From positions 1 to 64,000 of the forward strand of contig NZ_OCTQ01000001.1 of the NCBI RefSeq assembly GCF_900232905.1: 64,000 bases of DNA. Direction: 5' to 3'. This stretch comes from Miniphocaeibacter massiliensis (lineage in GTDB: Bacteria > Bacillota > Clostridia > Tissierellales > Peptoniphilaceae). Below the pieces are notes generated by a model. That model made no database searches, had not been told where the DNA came from, and saw only the letters and a program-made list of their open reading frames with translations. Below, piece after piece: positions 9,415 through 17,903 of this stretch. The first letter of the stretch is position 1, and each line of letters starts with the position of its first letter. Both the position numbers and the translations under genes were made by a program.

Positions 9415-9843
9415 TTAATTATCATAAAATATAAAACCGAATTTTGAGTAGAGTTTAAGACCATCTTTAGATGCTTTAAGTATTACATCAGAAAAATTTA
9501 AATTTTTAGCTTCAGATAATATTTTGGTTAAAAGTATAGTTGCTAAACCCATTCTTCTATATTTTTTTAAGGTATACATATTAGTAATATATGCTTTTTT
9601 GCCAGATGGATTGGCATAAGTAGGAGGTAATTGATATATACATAAACCACTTGTTGCAATAATATTACCTTGTTCAATAGCTATCCAAGATATATAGGAA
9701 TTATTATTAAAATTATGATAAAAATATTCCTTAAGTTCATTGTCTATATTTTTATCATCTAACATCCCTTCATCAATAAGTTGTTGTTTTCTCAATTCTA
9801 CTAAAGCTTCAATATCATTTGTAGTAGCCTTTCTAAATTTCAT
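9415..9843 (-). CDS. GNAT family N-acetyltransferase
   Basis: A 142-residue GCN5-related acetyltransferase. The acetyl-CoA site is the YTLKKYRRMGLATILL segment (about residues 88-103, QxxGx[GA]-like), followed by the C-terminal LYSKFGF that closes the fold. KFRKATTNDIEALVELRKQQ is a typical N-terminus. The substrate cannot be predicted. I start at the ATG with GGAGGAA just upstream, four codons inside the longest frame. It is a single-gene unit facing away from folC. Confidence 0.8.
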   Translation of the reverse strand: MKFRKATTNDIEALVELRKQQLIDEGMLDDKNIDNELKEYFYHNFNNNSYISWIAIEQGNIIATSGLCIYQLPPTYANPSGKKAYITNMYTLKKYRRMGLATILLTKILSEAKNLNFSDVILKASKDGLKLYSKFGFIFYDN

Positions 9844-9923
9844 AAGTTCCTCCATAAAGTTTTTTATATTATGTCATAAGCAGTTTGATTTTTCAAATCA
9901 TAATATAGAATAAATTTTTTAAT

Positions 9924-9962
9924 CATAGATATTCTTATAGGCATTAATATCTATGGTATAAT
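9924..9962 (+). promoter_or_regulatory. folC promoter region with a 10-bp inverted repeat
   Basis: CATAGATATT (9924-9933) and AATATCTATG (9946-9955) form a perfect 10-bp inverted repeat with a 12-base centre. It ends one base before the TATAAT -10 box (9957-9962). No good -35 box is visible, which suggests either activator dependence or an operator that overlaps the polymerase site. Confidence 0.5.
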
Positions 9963-9980
9963 TTTTAAGTGGAGAAGATT

Positions 9981-11234
9981 ATGAAAAATAAAAACAAAGA
10001 TATATTAAATATTTCAAATGAGGAAAGGTCTTATAATGGAGCTGAAAATATTAAACCGATCTTAGAATATTTAGAAAACCCTCAAAATAAATTAAAAATT
10101 ATACACATAGCAGGAACAAATGGAAAGGGTTCAACAGCGAATTTTATTAATAATATTTTAATAGAAAACAATTATACAGTTGGAATGTTCTCTTCACCTG
10201 CAGTGTATGCTCCAAATGACAGATTTAAAATTAATAATATAAATATTAATGATACTGATTTATACAGTTACTATGAAAAAGTTAATAATATTTCTAAGAA
10301 ATTAAATATAAAGCTTCATGAATTTGAAAAAGCTACAATTATTTCTTTTTTGTATTTTTATGATAAAAAATGCGATTTTGCAATAATAGAGGTAGGAATA
10401 GGTGGAACAATTGATGCTACTAATGTTATGACGAGTACAGTAGTTTCTTTAATTTGCAAAATAGGAAAAGATCACACAGATATGTTAGGAAATACAATAC
10501 AAGAGATTACTGAACAAAAGGCAGGAATAATTAAAGAAAATGGAACTGTAATATTATATAAACAAGAAGAAGATGTCATGAATATTTTGATAAAAAAAGC
10601 TAAGGATAAAAATAATACCATTATTATTCCAGATTTTAATATTATAAAAATTTTAAAACATGATAAAAATAACTTAAAAATAACTTATAAAGATTTTATA
10701 ATTAATTTGAAAATGATTAATGAAGTGCAAATTTACAATGCTGTTATGGCGATAGAAACAGTTACTTATTTAAATAAAATTGGGTATAAAATTGAAGAAG
10801 AAAAAGTATTGAAAGGACTAGAGAATTCCAAAATGGAAGGTAGATTTCAAAAAGTTAATGATAATCCTGTTGTAATAATAGATGGAGCACATAATATAGA
10901 TAGTGTAAAAGCTTTGAATAAAACATTAAAAGAAGTTTATCCAAATGAAAATTTCGTGTTCATTGTAGGATTTTATGATGATAAAGAATATGCAAAATTA
11001 ATAGAGATTATGGCACCATTGGGCTATGCATTTATATCATGTATGCCTGAAAGCGAAAGAGCTGTTGAAAGTTCTGATATATATAATTTAGTGGGGCTAT
11101 TTTGTGACAAAGTGCATAATGGAAAGACCTTGGAGAACAGTCTAGATATAGCAATTAATAATTATATGGATAAGAAAATAATAATTTATGGTTCTCTTTC
11201 TTTAATAAGAAATGTAATAGAGTATTTTAAATAG
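9981..11234 (+). CDS. folC: Folylpolyglutamate synthase / dihydrofolate synthase (FolC)
   Basis: Mur-ligase-family enzyme adding glutamate to folates, and possibly to dihydropteroate. The 417-residue product has the P-loop IAGTNGKGSTANFI (about residues 44-57), YFYDKKCDFAIIEVGIGG (about 114-131), the conserved KIGKDHTDMLG and, in the C-terminal domain, VVIIDGAHNIDSVKAL. I start at the ATG ten bases after GGAGA rather than the upstream in-frame GTG. No other folate gene is adjacent; murB follows 10 bases downstream. The folate coenzymes would serve the glycine cleavage system 14 kb away. Whether it has dihydrofolate synthase activity cannot be told here. Confidence 0.88.
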   Translation: MKNKNKDILNISNEERSYNGAENIKPILEYLENPQNKLKIIHIAGTNGKGSTANFINNILIENNYTVGMFSSPAVYAPNDRFKINNININDTDLYSYYEKVNNISKKLNIKLHEFEKATIISFLYFYDKKCDFAIIEVGIGGTIDATNVMTSTVVSLICKIGKDHTDMLGNTIQEITEQKAGIIKENGTVILYKQEEDVMNILIKKAKDKNNTIIIPDFNIIKILKHDKNNLKITYKDFIINLKMINEVQIYNAVMAIETVTYLNKIGYKIEEEKVLKGLENSKMEGRFQKVNDNPVVIIDGAHNIDSVKALNKTLKEVYPNENFVFIVGFYDDKEYAKLIEIMAPLGYAFISCMPESERAVESSDIYNLVGLFCDKVHNGKTLENSLDIAINNYMDKKIIIYGSLSLIRNVIEYFK

Positions 11235-11244
11235 TGGAGGAAAC

Positions 11245-12153
11245 ATGTTAAAAGATTTTGAAATAATATTCCCAAAAGAATTAGTTGGAAATATTAAAAT
11301 TAATGAACCTATGAAAAATCATACGACTTTTAAAATAGGAGGTCCATGTGATGTAATGATAGAGCCTAAAAGCTATGAACAATTACTTAATGCTCTAAAA
11401 ATAATAAAGGATAATAATTTAGAATACTACATTATAGGTAATGGTAGTAACTTATTAGTTACCGATAAAGGACTTAGAAAAGTAGTAATTAAAATTAATG
11501 AAAAATTGTCAAATATAGAAGTTAATGGAGAAACAATTATAGCTCAAGCAGGGGCACTACTTTCTACAGTAGCTAAAAAATCATTTAAATATAATTTAAC
11601 AGGTCTTGAACCTATGTCTGGAATTCCAGGAGGAATAGGTGGAGCAATAACTATGAATGCAGGAGCCTATGGAGGAGAAATGAAAGATGTAGTTTCTTCT
11701 GTAAAAGTTATTACAAAGGATCTTGAAATAAAAGACTATAATCTAGAAGAAATGAATTTAAGGTATAGAAATTCTAGAGTGCAAGATGAAGGGTTAATAG
11801 TTTTGGAAGTTACTATGAAATTACAAAAGGGAGATCCTATAAAAATAAAAGAAATCTACGATGATTTGACAGAAAAAAGGGTGACAAAACAACCTTTAGA
11901 ATTTGCATCAGCAGGTTCTACTTTTAAGCGACCAGAAGGTTACTTTGCAGGTAAATTGATTGATGATAGTGGTTTAAGAGGATATAGATACAATGATGCA
12001 CAGGTAAGTGAAAAACATTGTGGATTTGTTATAAATAGAGGAAATGCGACATATAAAGATATTATGGAAGTTATTCATCATGTACAAAATATTGTAATGG
12101 ATAATTTTGGAGTTAAATTGGAACCGGAGATAAGGATAATTGGAGAACAATAA
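11245..12153 (+). CDS. murB: UDP-N-acetylenolpyruvoylglucosamine reductase
   Basis: FAD enzyme reducing UDP-GlcNAc-enolpyruvate to UDP-MurNAc in peptidoglycan synthesis. The 302-residue product shows NHTTFKIGGPCDV (about residues 26-38), YYIIGNGSNLLVTDKG (about 65-80), GLEPMSGIPGGIGGAITMNAG (shown in two parts in the family: GIPG and GAITMNAG), the catalytic serine in ASAGSTFKRPEG (about 227-238) and SEKHCGFVIN. The lack of an insertion in the C-terminal domain fits type II MurB. GGAGG precedes the ATG by six bases. Confidence 0.94.
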   Translation: MLKDFEIIFPKELVGNIKINEPMKNHTTFKIGGPCDVMIEPKSYEQLLNALKIIKDNNLEYYIIGNGSNLLVTDKGLRKVVIKINEKLSNIEVNGETIIAQAGALLSTVAKKSFKYNLTGLEPMSGIPGGIGGAITMNAGAYGGEMKDVVSSVKVITKDLEIKDYNLEEMNLRYRNSRVQDEGLIVLEVTMKLQKGDPIKIKEIYDDLTEKRVTKQPLEFASAGSTFKRPEGYFAGKLIDDSGLRGYRYNDAQVSEKHCGFVINRGNATYKDIMEVIHHVQNIVMDNFGVKLEPEIRIIGEQ

Positions 12154-12901
12154 ATATAAATTAACAGCAGACTATCACACACATACTATTTATAGTAAAA
12201 ATAATCATGGTAAAGGTACAATAAGACAAAATGTTGAGCAAGCTATTAGATTGGGAATTAAAGAAATTTATATTACAGATCATGGTCCAGGACATCCACT
12301 TTATGGAATTAGCAGAAAAAAACTTCCACAAATAAGGACAGAAATAGATAAACTTAAGGAAGAATACAAAGATAAAATAAATATAGTATTAGGTGTGGAA
12401 GCAAATATAGTAGATTATAATGGGAAATATGATATAAGAGATGAAGATTTAAAATATTTTGACAAAATTAATTTAGGATATCATAGTGGAGTATGGTTTA
12501 AAAATATAAAAAGTTTTTTTATTTATCATATATTAAATAGGATAGCAAAATATAATAAGAAGATTAAAGATTATTGTATTAAAGTTAATACAGATGCAGT
12601 TATAAAAATAATAAAAGAGAAAAATATTAATTTAATAACTCATCCAGGCGATAAAGTAAAAGTAGATATTTTAAGATTAGCTAGAGTTTGTGAAGAGTAT
12701 GATGTGATTATGGAAATTAACAATCATCATACACATTTAAATGTTCAAGAAATAAAAGAAGCAATGAAGACAGGGGTTAAATTTAGTGTAGGAAGTGATG
12801 CACATAAACCAGAAGATGTTGGAGTTGTTGATAGAGCAATACAAAGAATAGAAGAAGCGAATTTAGATATAGATAGAGTGATAAATTTAGAACATAGGTA
12901 G
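12140..12901 (+). CDS. PHP-domain metal-dependent phosphoesterase (YcdX-like)
   Basis: A 253-residue PHP (PF02811) protein. Metal-site motifs are ADYHTHTIYS (about residues 9-18), YITDHGPGHP (about 45-54), the mid-protein NLGYHSG, LITHPGD (about 168) and the late SVGSDAHKPEDVG. Function is probably a phosphatase, substrate unknown. No ATG lies near the beginning; the best start is TTG at 12140 with AAGGA just upstream, overlapping murB by 14 bases. Placement between murB and rapZ is a recurrent clostridial arrangement. A second PHP gene lies at 56728. Confidence 0.83.
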   Translation: MENNKYKLTADYHTHTIYSKNNHGKGTIRQNVEQAIRLGIKEIYITDHGPGHPLYGISRKKLPQIRTEIDKLKEEYKDKINIVLGVEANIVDYNGKYDIRDEDLKYFDKINLGYHSGVWFKNIKSFFIYHILNRIAKYNKKIKDYCIKVNTDAVIKIIKEKNINLITHPGDKVKVDILRLARVCEEYDVIMEINNHHTHLNVQEIKEAMKTGVKFSVGSDAHKPEDVGVVDRAIQRIEEANLDIDRVINLEHR

Positions 12902-12911
12902 GAGTTAATTA

Positions 12912-13775
12912 ATGGAAATTGTAATTGTAACGGGTATGTCAGGAGCTGGAAAGACAGCTGCATTAAATGTATTTGAAGATTTAGGATATTATGCAATGGA
13001 TAACTTACCTCCTGCACTAATTAAAGAGTTCGTAGCATTAATAAGAAGTAGCAAAGATAATATAACTAAAATAGCAATAGTTGTAGATATAAGAACTAGA
13101 TCGCTTTATGAGGAATTAATAGATGAGGTATTGTATTTAAGAGAGGATGGAGAAGATATATCCATTTTGTTCTTGGATTCAAAAGATGAAACATTAATTA
13201 GAAGATATAAGGAATTAAGAAGGCCACATCCATTAAGTAGAACAGGAAATATTATATCTGGAATAGAGGCGGAAAGAAAACTTTTAGAAAAAGTAAGAAT
13301 TAATTCCACATATATACTAGATACTTCAGATTTAAAGCTAGGAGAATTAAAGAATAGAATATCTACACTTTACAATTTAACTGAAGAAGATTCAAATAAA
13401 CTAAATGTAGCTATTGTGTCATTTGGATTTAAACATGGTATTATTTTAGATGCGGATTTAGTTTTTGATGTTAGATTTTTACCAAATCCATTTTATATAG
13501 AAGGGCTAAAACAAAAAAATGGAACAAATAAAGAAGTGTATGATTTTGTATTTAGTTATGAACAAAGTGGTGTTTTTATAGAAAAGGTAGTGGATATGTT
13601 AGAATTTCTTATTCCTCATTATGAGGAGGAAGGTAAAACTAACTTAGTCATAGGTATAGGATGTACCGGAGGAAAGCATAGATCAGTAGCTATAGCAGAG
13701 GAATTAGATAAAAGGCTTTCTCAAAAAGGAGAGGTAACTTATGTATCCCATAGAGATTCAAAATATTGGAAATAA
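12912..13775 (+). CDS. rapZ: RNase adapter RapZ / nucleotide-binding protein YvcJ
   Basis: A 287-residue P-loop protein. VIVTGMSGAGKTAALNVFED (residues 4-23) contains Walker A, followed by YYAMDNLPPALI. The C-terminal half carries FGFKHGIILDADLVFDVRFL and GIGCTGGKHRSVAIAE, the RapZ hallmark for metabolite binding. In E. coli RapZ controls glmS mRNA by sensing glucosamine 6-phosphate; the Gram-positive homologue YvcJ binds nucleotides and is less well understood. The downstream yvcK gene overlaps by 35 bases, indicating coupled translation. Confidence 0.93.
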   Translation: MEIVIVTGMSGAGKTAALNVFEDLGYYAMDNLPPALIKEFVALIRSSKDNITKIAIVVDIRTRSLYEELIDEVLYLREDGEDISILFLDSKDETLIRRYKELRRPHPLSRTGNIISGIEAERKLLEKVRINSTYILDTSDLKLGELKNRISTLYNLTEEDSNKLNVAIVSFGFKHGIILDADLVFDVRFLPNPFYIEGLKQKNGTNKEVYDFVFSYEQSGVFIEKVVDMLEFLIPHYEEEGKTNLVIGIGCTGGKHRSVAIAEELDKRLSQKGEVTYVSHRDSKYWK

Positions 13776-14748
13776 AGATTTGAAAATAGTAACAATCGGT
13801 GGAGGAACAGGAAACTCTACAATCCTTAGAGGTCTTAAAAAATTTACTACAAATATAACTACAATAGTTACAGTTGCAGATGATGGCGGAGGGTCAGGTG
13901 TACTTAGGGAAGAACTTGGAATACTTCCTCCAGGTGATATAAGAGCATGTCTGATAGCACTTGCAAATACAGAACCAGCAATGGAAAAACTTATGCAATA
14001 TAGATTTAATGAGGGTAAATTAAAAGGCCAATCATTTGGAAATCTATTTTTAGCAGCAATGAATGATATATATGGTGATTTTGATAAAGCTGTTAAGGAA
14101 GCGGGGGAAGTACTTGCAATAACAGGTAAAGTTTTACCAATGACACTTGAAGATGTAGTATTATATGCTGAACTTGAAGGCGGAATTACTTTAAAGGGTG
14201 AGTCTAATATAACAGAAAAAAATAAAGATTTTAAGAAAAAGATAAATAGAGTATATATAGAACCAAAGTTATCTGATCCTTTAGATGAAGCAATTGATGA
14301 TATTATGGATGCTGACTTAATCATAATAGGACCAGGAAGTTTGTATACTTCAATTATTCCAAATCTTTTAGTAAAGAATATAGCAGAAGCTTTAAATAGA
14401 ACAAATGCTAAAATTTATTATGTTTGTAATATAATGACACAAGATGGTGAAACAGATAATATGGGAGTAAAAGAACATGTTGAAGCTATAAATAGGCATT
14501 TAGGATATGATATAATAGATAAAATTGTTGTAAACAATGATATTATACCTAATGAAGTATTACAGAAATATGAAGCTAAACCTATTTATTATACAAAAGC
14601 TGACGAAGAAAAATTAGATAATTATGAAGTATTATTATGTCCATGTTACTATTTGCTAGATAAGTATATAAGGCATGATGCAGAAAGAATAAGCAAATAT
14701 ATAATAGATGACTTTAATAAAGATATAGTAAAAATATATGATATGTAA
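13741..14748 (+). CDS. yvcK: Gluconeogenesis factor YvcK (GlmR/CofD-like)
   Basis: UDP-GlcNAc-binding protein needed for growth on gluconeogenic carbon sources and for wall synthesis in other Firmicutes. The 335-residue protein shows the CofD-like fold with VTIGGGTGNSTILRGLKKF (about residues 17-35), VADDGGGSGVLREELG, PPGDIRACL and IIGPGSLYTSIIPNLLV. The ATG at 13741 has AAGGAGAGG six bases upstream and overlaps rapZ. In many Firmicutes whiA follows directly; here whiA is 5.4 kb away. A strong terminator follows. Confidence 0.92.
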   Translation: MYPIEIQNIGNKDLKIVTIGGGTGNSTILRGLKKFTTNITTIVTVADDGGGSGVLREELGILPPGDIRACLIALANTEPAMEKLMQYRFNEGKLKGQSFGNLFLAAMNDIYGDFDKAVKEAGEVLAITGKVLPMTLEDVVLYAELEGGITLKGESNITEKNKDFKKKINRVYIEPKLSDPLDEAIDDIMDADLIIIGPGSLYTSIIPNLLVKNIAEALNRTNAKIYYVCNIMTQDGETDNMGVKEHVEAINRHLGYDIIDKIVVNNDIIPNEVLQKYEAKPIYYTKADEEKLDNYEVLLCPCYYLLDKYIRHDAERISKYIIDDFNKDIVKIYDM

Positions 14749-14778
14749 ACGAGTATTTTCATATACTCGTTTTTTTTA
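14749..14778 (+). terminator. Intrinsic terminator after yvcK
   Basis: ACGAGTAT / ATACTCGT (14749-14756, 14763-14770), six-base loop, then nine T. Confidence 0.87.
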
Positions 14779-14795
14779 TAACTATCTTTTACAAC

Positions 14796-14824
14796 TTGAA
14801 AAGAAAAAGTTATATATGTAAAAT
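14796..14824 (+). promoter_or_regulatory. Promoter of the double-cubane protein pair
   Basis: TTGAAA (14796-14801), 17-base spacer, TAAAAT (14819-14824) preceded by TG. AGGAGGAGG follows before the ATG. Confidence 0.65.
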
Positions 14825-14842
14825 GATACAAGGAGGAGGAAT

Positions 14843-15631
14843 ATGAATTTTATAGGTATAGGTATAGATATTGGTTCAACTGCAAGTAAGGTAGCAATAA
14901 GAGGTGACTATATAAATGAATTTGTGCTTCCAACTGGCTGGAATAGTAAGGAAACAGCGCTACATATAAAAAGAAAATTGCTCGAAGAACACAGTATAAA
15001 TGTAGAAGAAGAAAATGTATTTGTAATTTCTACAGGCTATGGACGTGTTTCTGTACCTTATTCTAATAAAGAAATAACAGAAATTACATGCCATGGAGTA
15101 GGTGTGAAAGAACAATTTAAATATGATCTTTGTACTATAATTGATGTTGGTGGACAAGATACTAAAGTAATTAATTTAAAAGATGGGTTTGTAGATGATT
15201 TCATAATGAATGATAAATGTTCTGCCGGAACAGGTAAGTTTTTAGAAATTATGGCAAATAGATTAAATATTACTTTAGAAGAGTTGTTTGAACTTGCAGA
15301 TATGGGAGAAAAGATAAAAATTAGTTCAATGTGCACTGTATTTGCAGAGTCAGAAATAATATCTTTGATGGGAGAAGGAGAAAAAATAGAGAATATTGCC
15401 TCTGGGATAGTTGATTCTGTAGTAACGAAAGTATCACAATTGGTGAAAAGACAGGGAATACAAGGACAAGTAATTTTAACAGGGGGGCTTTCAACAAATA
15501 AATTTTTCAAGAAATATTTGACAGAAAAACTTGGAGAAAATGTTGAAGGTTATGAAAAAGGAAGATTTGCAGGAGCTATAGGAGCAGCCTTAATAGCAGA
15601 AGAAAAATTTAACAAAAGGGGTAGAGTATGA
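14843..15631 (+). CDS. ATP-dependent activator of a double-cubane protein (DCCP-R, YjiL-like)
   Basis: A 262-residue BadF/BadG/HgdC-type (PF01869) ASKHA ATPase. It shows IGIDIGSTASKVAIRG (residues 5-20), IIDVGGQDTKVI (about 98-109), the [4Fe-4S]-ligating cysteines in NDKCSAGTGKFLE (about 125) and SSMCTVFAESEI (about 164), and VILTGGLSTN. Homodimers of this type hold one cluster between subunits and use ATP hydrolysis to push an electron into a partner 2-hydroxyacyl-CoA dehydratase or double-cubane protein. The partner is the next gene, overlapping by 4 bases. The partner's likeness to YjiM makes YjiL the best label. It has its own promoter. Confidence 0.87.
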   Translation: MNFIGIGIDIGSTASKVAIRGDYINEFVLPTGWNSKETALHIKRKLLEEHSINVEEENVFVISTGYGRVSVPYSNKEITEITCHGVGVKEQFKYDLCTIIDVGGQDTKVINLKDGFVDDFIMNDKCSAGTGKFLEIMANRLNITLEELFELADMGEKIKISSMCTVFAESEIISLMGEGEKIENIASGIVDSVVTKVSQLVKRQGIQGQVILTGGLSTNKFFKKYLTEKLGENVEGYEKGRFAGAIGAALIAEEKFNKRGRV

Positions 15632-16773
15632 TTGATATAAGAAAAGAATTACCAGAAATATTTGATGATTTTGCAGATGGTAGGAAAAATGCATTTCTAA
15701 AAGTAAGAGATGTTAAAGAAAATGGAAATCCTTTAATAGGAGTTTTTTGCACATTTTTTCCACAAGAACTTGCTTTAGCAATTGGAGGAACTTCTGTATC
15801 ACTTTGTTCAACATCAGATGAAACAATATCAGAAGCAGAAAAAGATTTACCAAGAAACTTATGTCCATTAATAAAATCTAGTTATGGGTTTGCAATAACA
15901 GATAAATGTCCGTTCTTCTATTTTTCAGATTTGATAGTTGGAGAAACTACTTGCGATGGTAAAAAGAAAATGTACGAATACTTAGGGGAAACAAAAAATG
16001 TTCATGTAATGGAACTTCCAAATACTCAAAGTGAAGAAGGACTTGTACTTTGGGAAAAAGAAATACATAAGATGATAAATATATTAGAAGAACAATTTGG
16101 TAGAAAAATTACAAAAGAAAAATTAGAAGAAGCTATTAAAATAAAAAATGCAGAAAGATCAGCAGTAAAAGATTTTTATGGAATAATGAAAGAAGAGGAA
16201 ATTCCAGTAACAGGGTTGGAATTATGGCATGTGTTAACAGGAATAACATTTGAGTTTAATAAACAAAATATACCAGAACAATTGAAAGAATTAAAAGAAA
16301 AAATATACTCAGAAAATAAAAAAATAACAGGAAGACCAAGAATATTAATAACAGGATGTCCAATAGGAGCTGCTACAGAGAAAGTTATTGAAGCAGTAGA
16401 AAATAATGGTGGAATAGTAGTAGGATATGAAAATTGTGGTGGTGCAAAAGCTATTGACAGAAATGTTGAAGAAGGAACAGATGACCCAGTAAGAGCTATT
16501 GCAGAAAAATATATTCAAATTGGTTGCGCGTGTATGTCACCAAATCCAAATAGAATAGAACTATTAAATAGACTAATAGATGAGTACAAAGTAGATGGCG
16601 TTATAGATATGCATTTACAGGCTTGTCAGCCATTCCAAGTAGAATCTTTAAAAATAAAAAGATTTGCGAATAATGATAAAAATATTCCTTATATTAGTGT
16701 AGAAACAGATTATTCACAATCAGATGTAGGACAATTAAATACAAGAATAGCAGCATTTATAGAAATGCTGTAA
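15628..16773 (+). CDS. Double-cubane-cluster protein, YjiM-like 2-hydroxyacyl-CoA dehydratase family
   Basis: A 381-residue member of the HgdB/FldB (PF06050) superfamily. Long segments agree with my memory of E. coli YjiM: SLCSTSDETISEAEKDLPRN, LCPLIKSSYGF, TDKCPFFYFSDL, VGETTCDGKKKMYEYLGE, ILITGCPIGAA, VVGYENCGGAKA, ETDYSQSDVGQLNTR. That group, rather than the true amino-acid dehydratases, contains proteins characterised as carrying a [8Fe-9S] double-cubane cluster. Candidate cluster cysteines are in CTFFP, LCP, KCP, TTCDG, GCP, NCGG, GCACMSP and QACQ. There is no second dehydratase subunit gene, as expected for this group. Known members reduce small molecules such as acetylene in vitro; the natural reaction is unknown. 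Confidence 0.85.
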   Translation: MIDIRKELPEIFDDFADGRKNAFLKVRDVKENGNPLIGVFCTFFPQELALAIGGTSVSLCSTSDETISEAEKDLPRNLCPLIKSSYGFAITDKCPFFYFSDLIVGETTCDGKKKMYEYLGETKNVHVMELPNTQSEEGLVLWEKEIHKMINILEEQFGRKITKEKLEEAIKIKNAERSAVKDFYGIMKEEEIPVTGLELWHVLTGITFEFNKQNIPEQLKELKEKIYSENKKITGRPRILITGCPIGAATEKVIEAVENNGGIVVGYENCGGAKAIDRNVEEGTDDPVRAIAEKYIQIGCACMSPNPNRIELLNRLIDEYKVDGVIDMHLQACQPFQVESLKIKRFANNDKNIPYISVETDYSQSDVGQLNTRIAAFIEML

Positions 16774-16775
16774 AA

Positions 16776-16805
16776 AATAAGGAATGATTTTTCATTCCTT
16801 ATTTT
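16776..16805. terminator. Bidirectional terminator
   Basis: A 12-bp stem AATAAGGAATGA / TCATTCCTTATT (16776-16787, 16792-16803) with a four-base loop. It serves the double-cubane operon and the convergent hydrolase gene, whose stop codon lies within the right arm. Confidence 0.85.
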
Positions 16806-17803
16806 AATAATGGTAGAATATATTTTTTTATAAAAATCCATCTATTTCTAGCTTTAGGAATATAATCGGAAACAATAGAAATAACAGTATCCATTTTAGG
16901 TATAATACAAATACATCGGCCACCTGTTCCCATAGCACAATATGCATCAATATCTTCATATTTATAAAGCCACCACAAATAACCATAATCATATTTTAGT
17001 TTTGTTGTGGATTCTTCAACCCAATTATTAGGCAGGACTTTTACTCCATTCCACACACCATTATTTAAATATAAGAAACCGAACTTAGCCATTTCTCTAG
17101 GAGTTAGACTTAACCCATAGCCTCCAATAGTATAATTTTGGGGATCGTGTTGCCAACCTCTGGCATTTTTTCCAAATATATAATTAGCAGTATAACTTTC
17201 CATCTTGAAATTTGGAATAATATCTATACCAATTTTATTAAATAATTCTTTATTAGCATATTCTCTTGCTGTAAATCCACTAGATTTTGTAAGGACTCCA
17301 GAAAGGATATGAGTTCCTATAGTAGAATATTTAAATGTTCTGCGTCCTTTGTTAGCAGCGAGAATATTTAAGGAATACTTCATCCAATGAGAAGAATCTA
17401 TAAGTTCTCCAATAGGTTCATTAATAGATTCAAATGGATATGGTGCTACACAGGTAAGTAAATCTAAGATTCTAATATCTTTTTTTATAGGATTGTCAGT
17501 CTTATAATCTGGAAAATAATTTAAAATTTTTTCATCTAACGTTTTAATATATCCATCCTTCATTGAAATACCAATTAAAGATGATAAAACAGATTTAGTT
17601 ACAGAAGCCACAGAATATTTTTGCTCTTTATTATGACCATTAAAATATTTTTCGTATTTTATATAACCATTTTTCACAACTACAATTCCAGCAATATTTT
17701 TGAATCCTTTTTCTATGTTGGATTCTAAATTTTGTTGTTCTTCTTCAGTAAATCCTTTACTAGAAAACTTCCAATCGTCAGTAGGCCAGTAATCTCTTTG
17801 CAT
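16799..17803 (-). CDS. Serine hydrolase, beta-lactamase/NylB-like family
   Basis: A 334-residue protein of the beta-lactamase (PF00144) fold. The nucleophile lies in the SxxK motif SVASVTKSVLSSLIG (about residues 83-97). FKYSTIGTHILSG (about 156-168) takes the place of the class C YxN motif, with T replacing N. GTGGRCICII replaces KTG. This pattern resembles 6-aminohexanoate-dimer hydrolase-type esterases more than true beta-lactamases, so I do not predict antibiotic resistance. No signal peptide is visible, so it is likely cytosolic. The ATG has GAGGAG eight bases upstream. Confidence 0.82.
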   Translation of the reverse strand: MQRDYWPTDDWKFSSKGFTEEEQQNLESNIEKGFKNIAGIVVVKNGYIKYEKYFNGHNKEQKYSVASVTKSVLSSLIGISMKDGYIKTLDEKILNYFPDYKTDNPIKKDIRILDLLTCVAPYPFESINEPIGELIDSSHWMKYSLNILAANKGRRTFKYSTIGTHILSGVLTKSSGFTAREYANKELFNKIGIDIIPNFKMESYTANYIFGKNARGWQHDPQNYTIGGYGLSLTPREMAKFGFLYLNNGVWNGVKVLPNNWVEESTTKLKYDYGYLWWLYKYEDIDAYCAMGTGGRCICIIPKMDTVISIVSDYIPKARNRWIFIKKYILPLLK

Positions 17804-17852
17804 TTGCTCTCCTCAATTTAAATAATTATATAATATATGATAACACAATAAA

Positions 17853-17881
17853 TTGACCACATAAAATAAATAGAATATAAT
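17853..17881 (+). promoter_or_regulatory. Promoter of the frameshifted lipoprotein gene
   Basis: TTGACC (17853-17858), 17-base spacer, TATAAT (17876-17881). The near-consensus promoter 23 bases before the ATG argues that the gene downstream is, or recently was, functional. Confidence 0.75.
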
Positions 17882-17903
17882 TGAGTACTATATAGGGGGA
17901 TAT

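Noticed and set aside
13758-14324. 188-codon frame antisense to yvcK
   Set aside because: It lies wholly within the well-supported yvcK gene, is serine- and isoleucine-rich as expected of a reverse shadow, and has no start signals.
15058-15510. 150-codon frame antisense to the double-cubane activator
   Set aside because: Shadow of a gene with clear ASKHA motifs; no ribosome-binding site.
16799-17803. Beta-lactamase conferring drug resistance
   Set aside because: SxxK is present but YxN and KTG are replaced by YST and GTGG, and no export signal is visible, which fits esterase-type relatives better.
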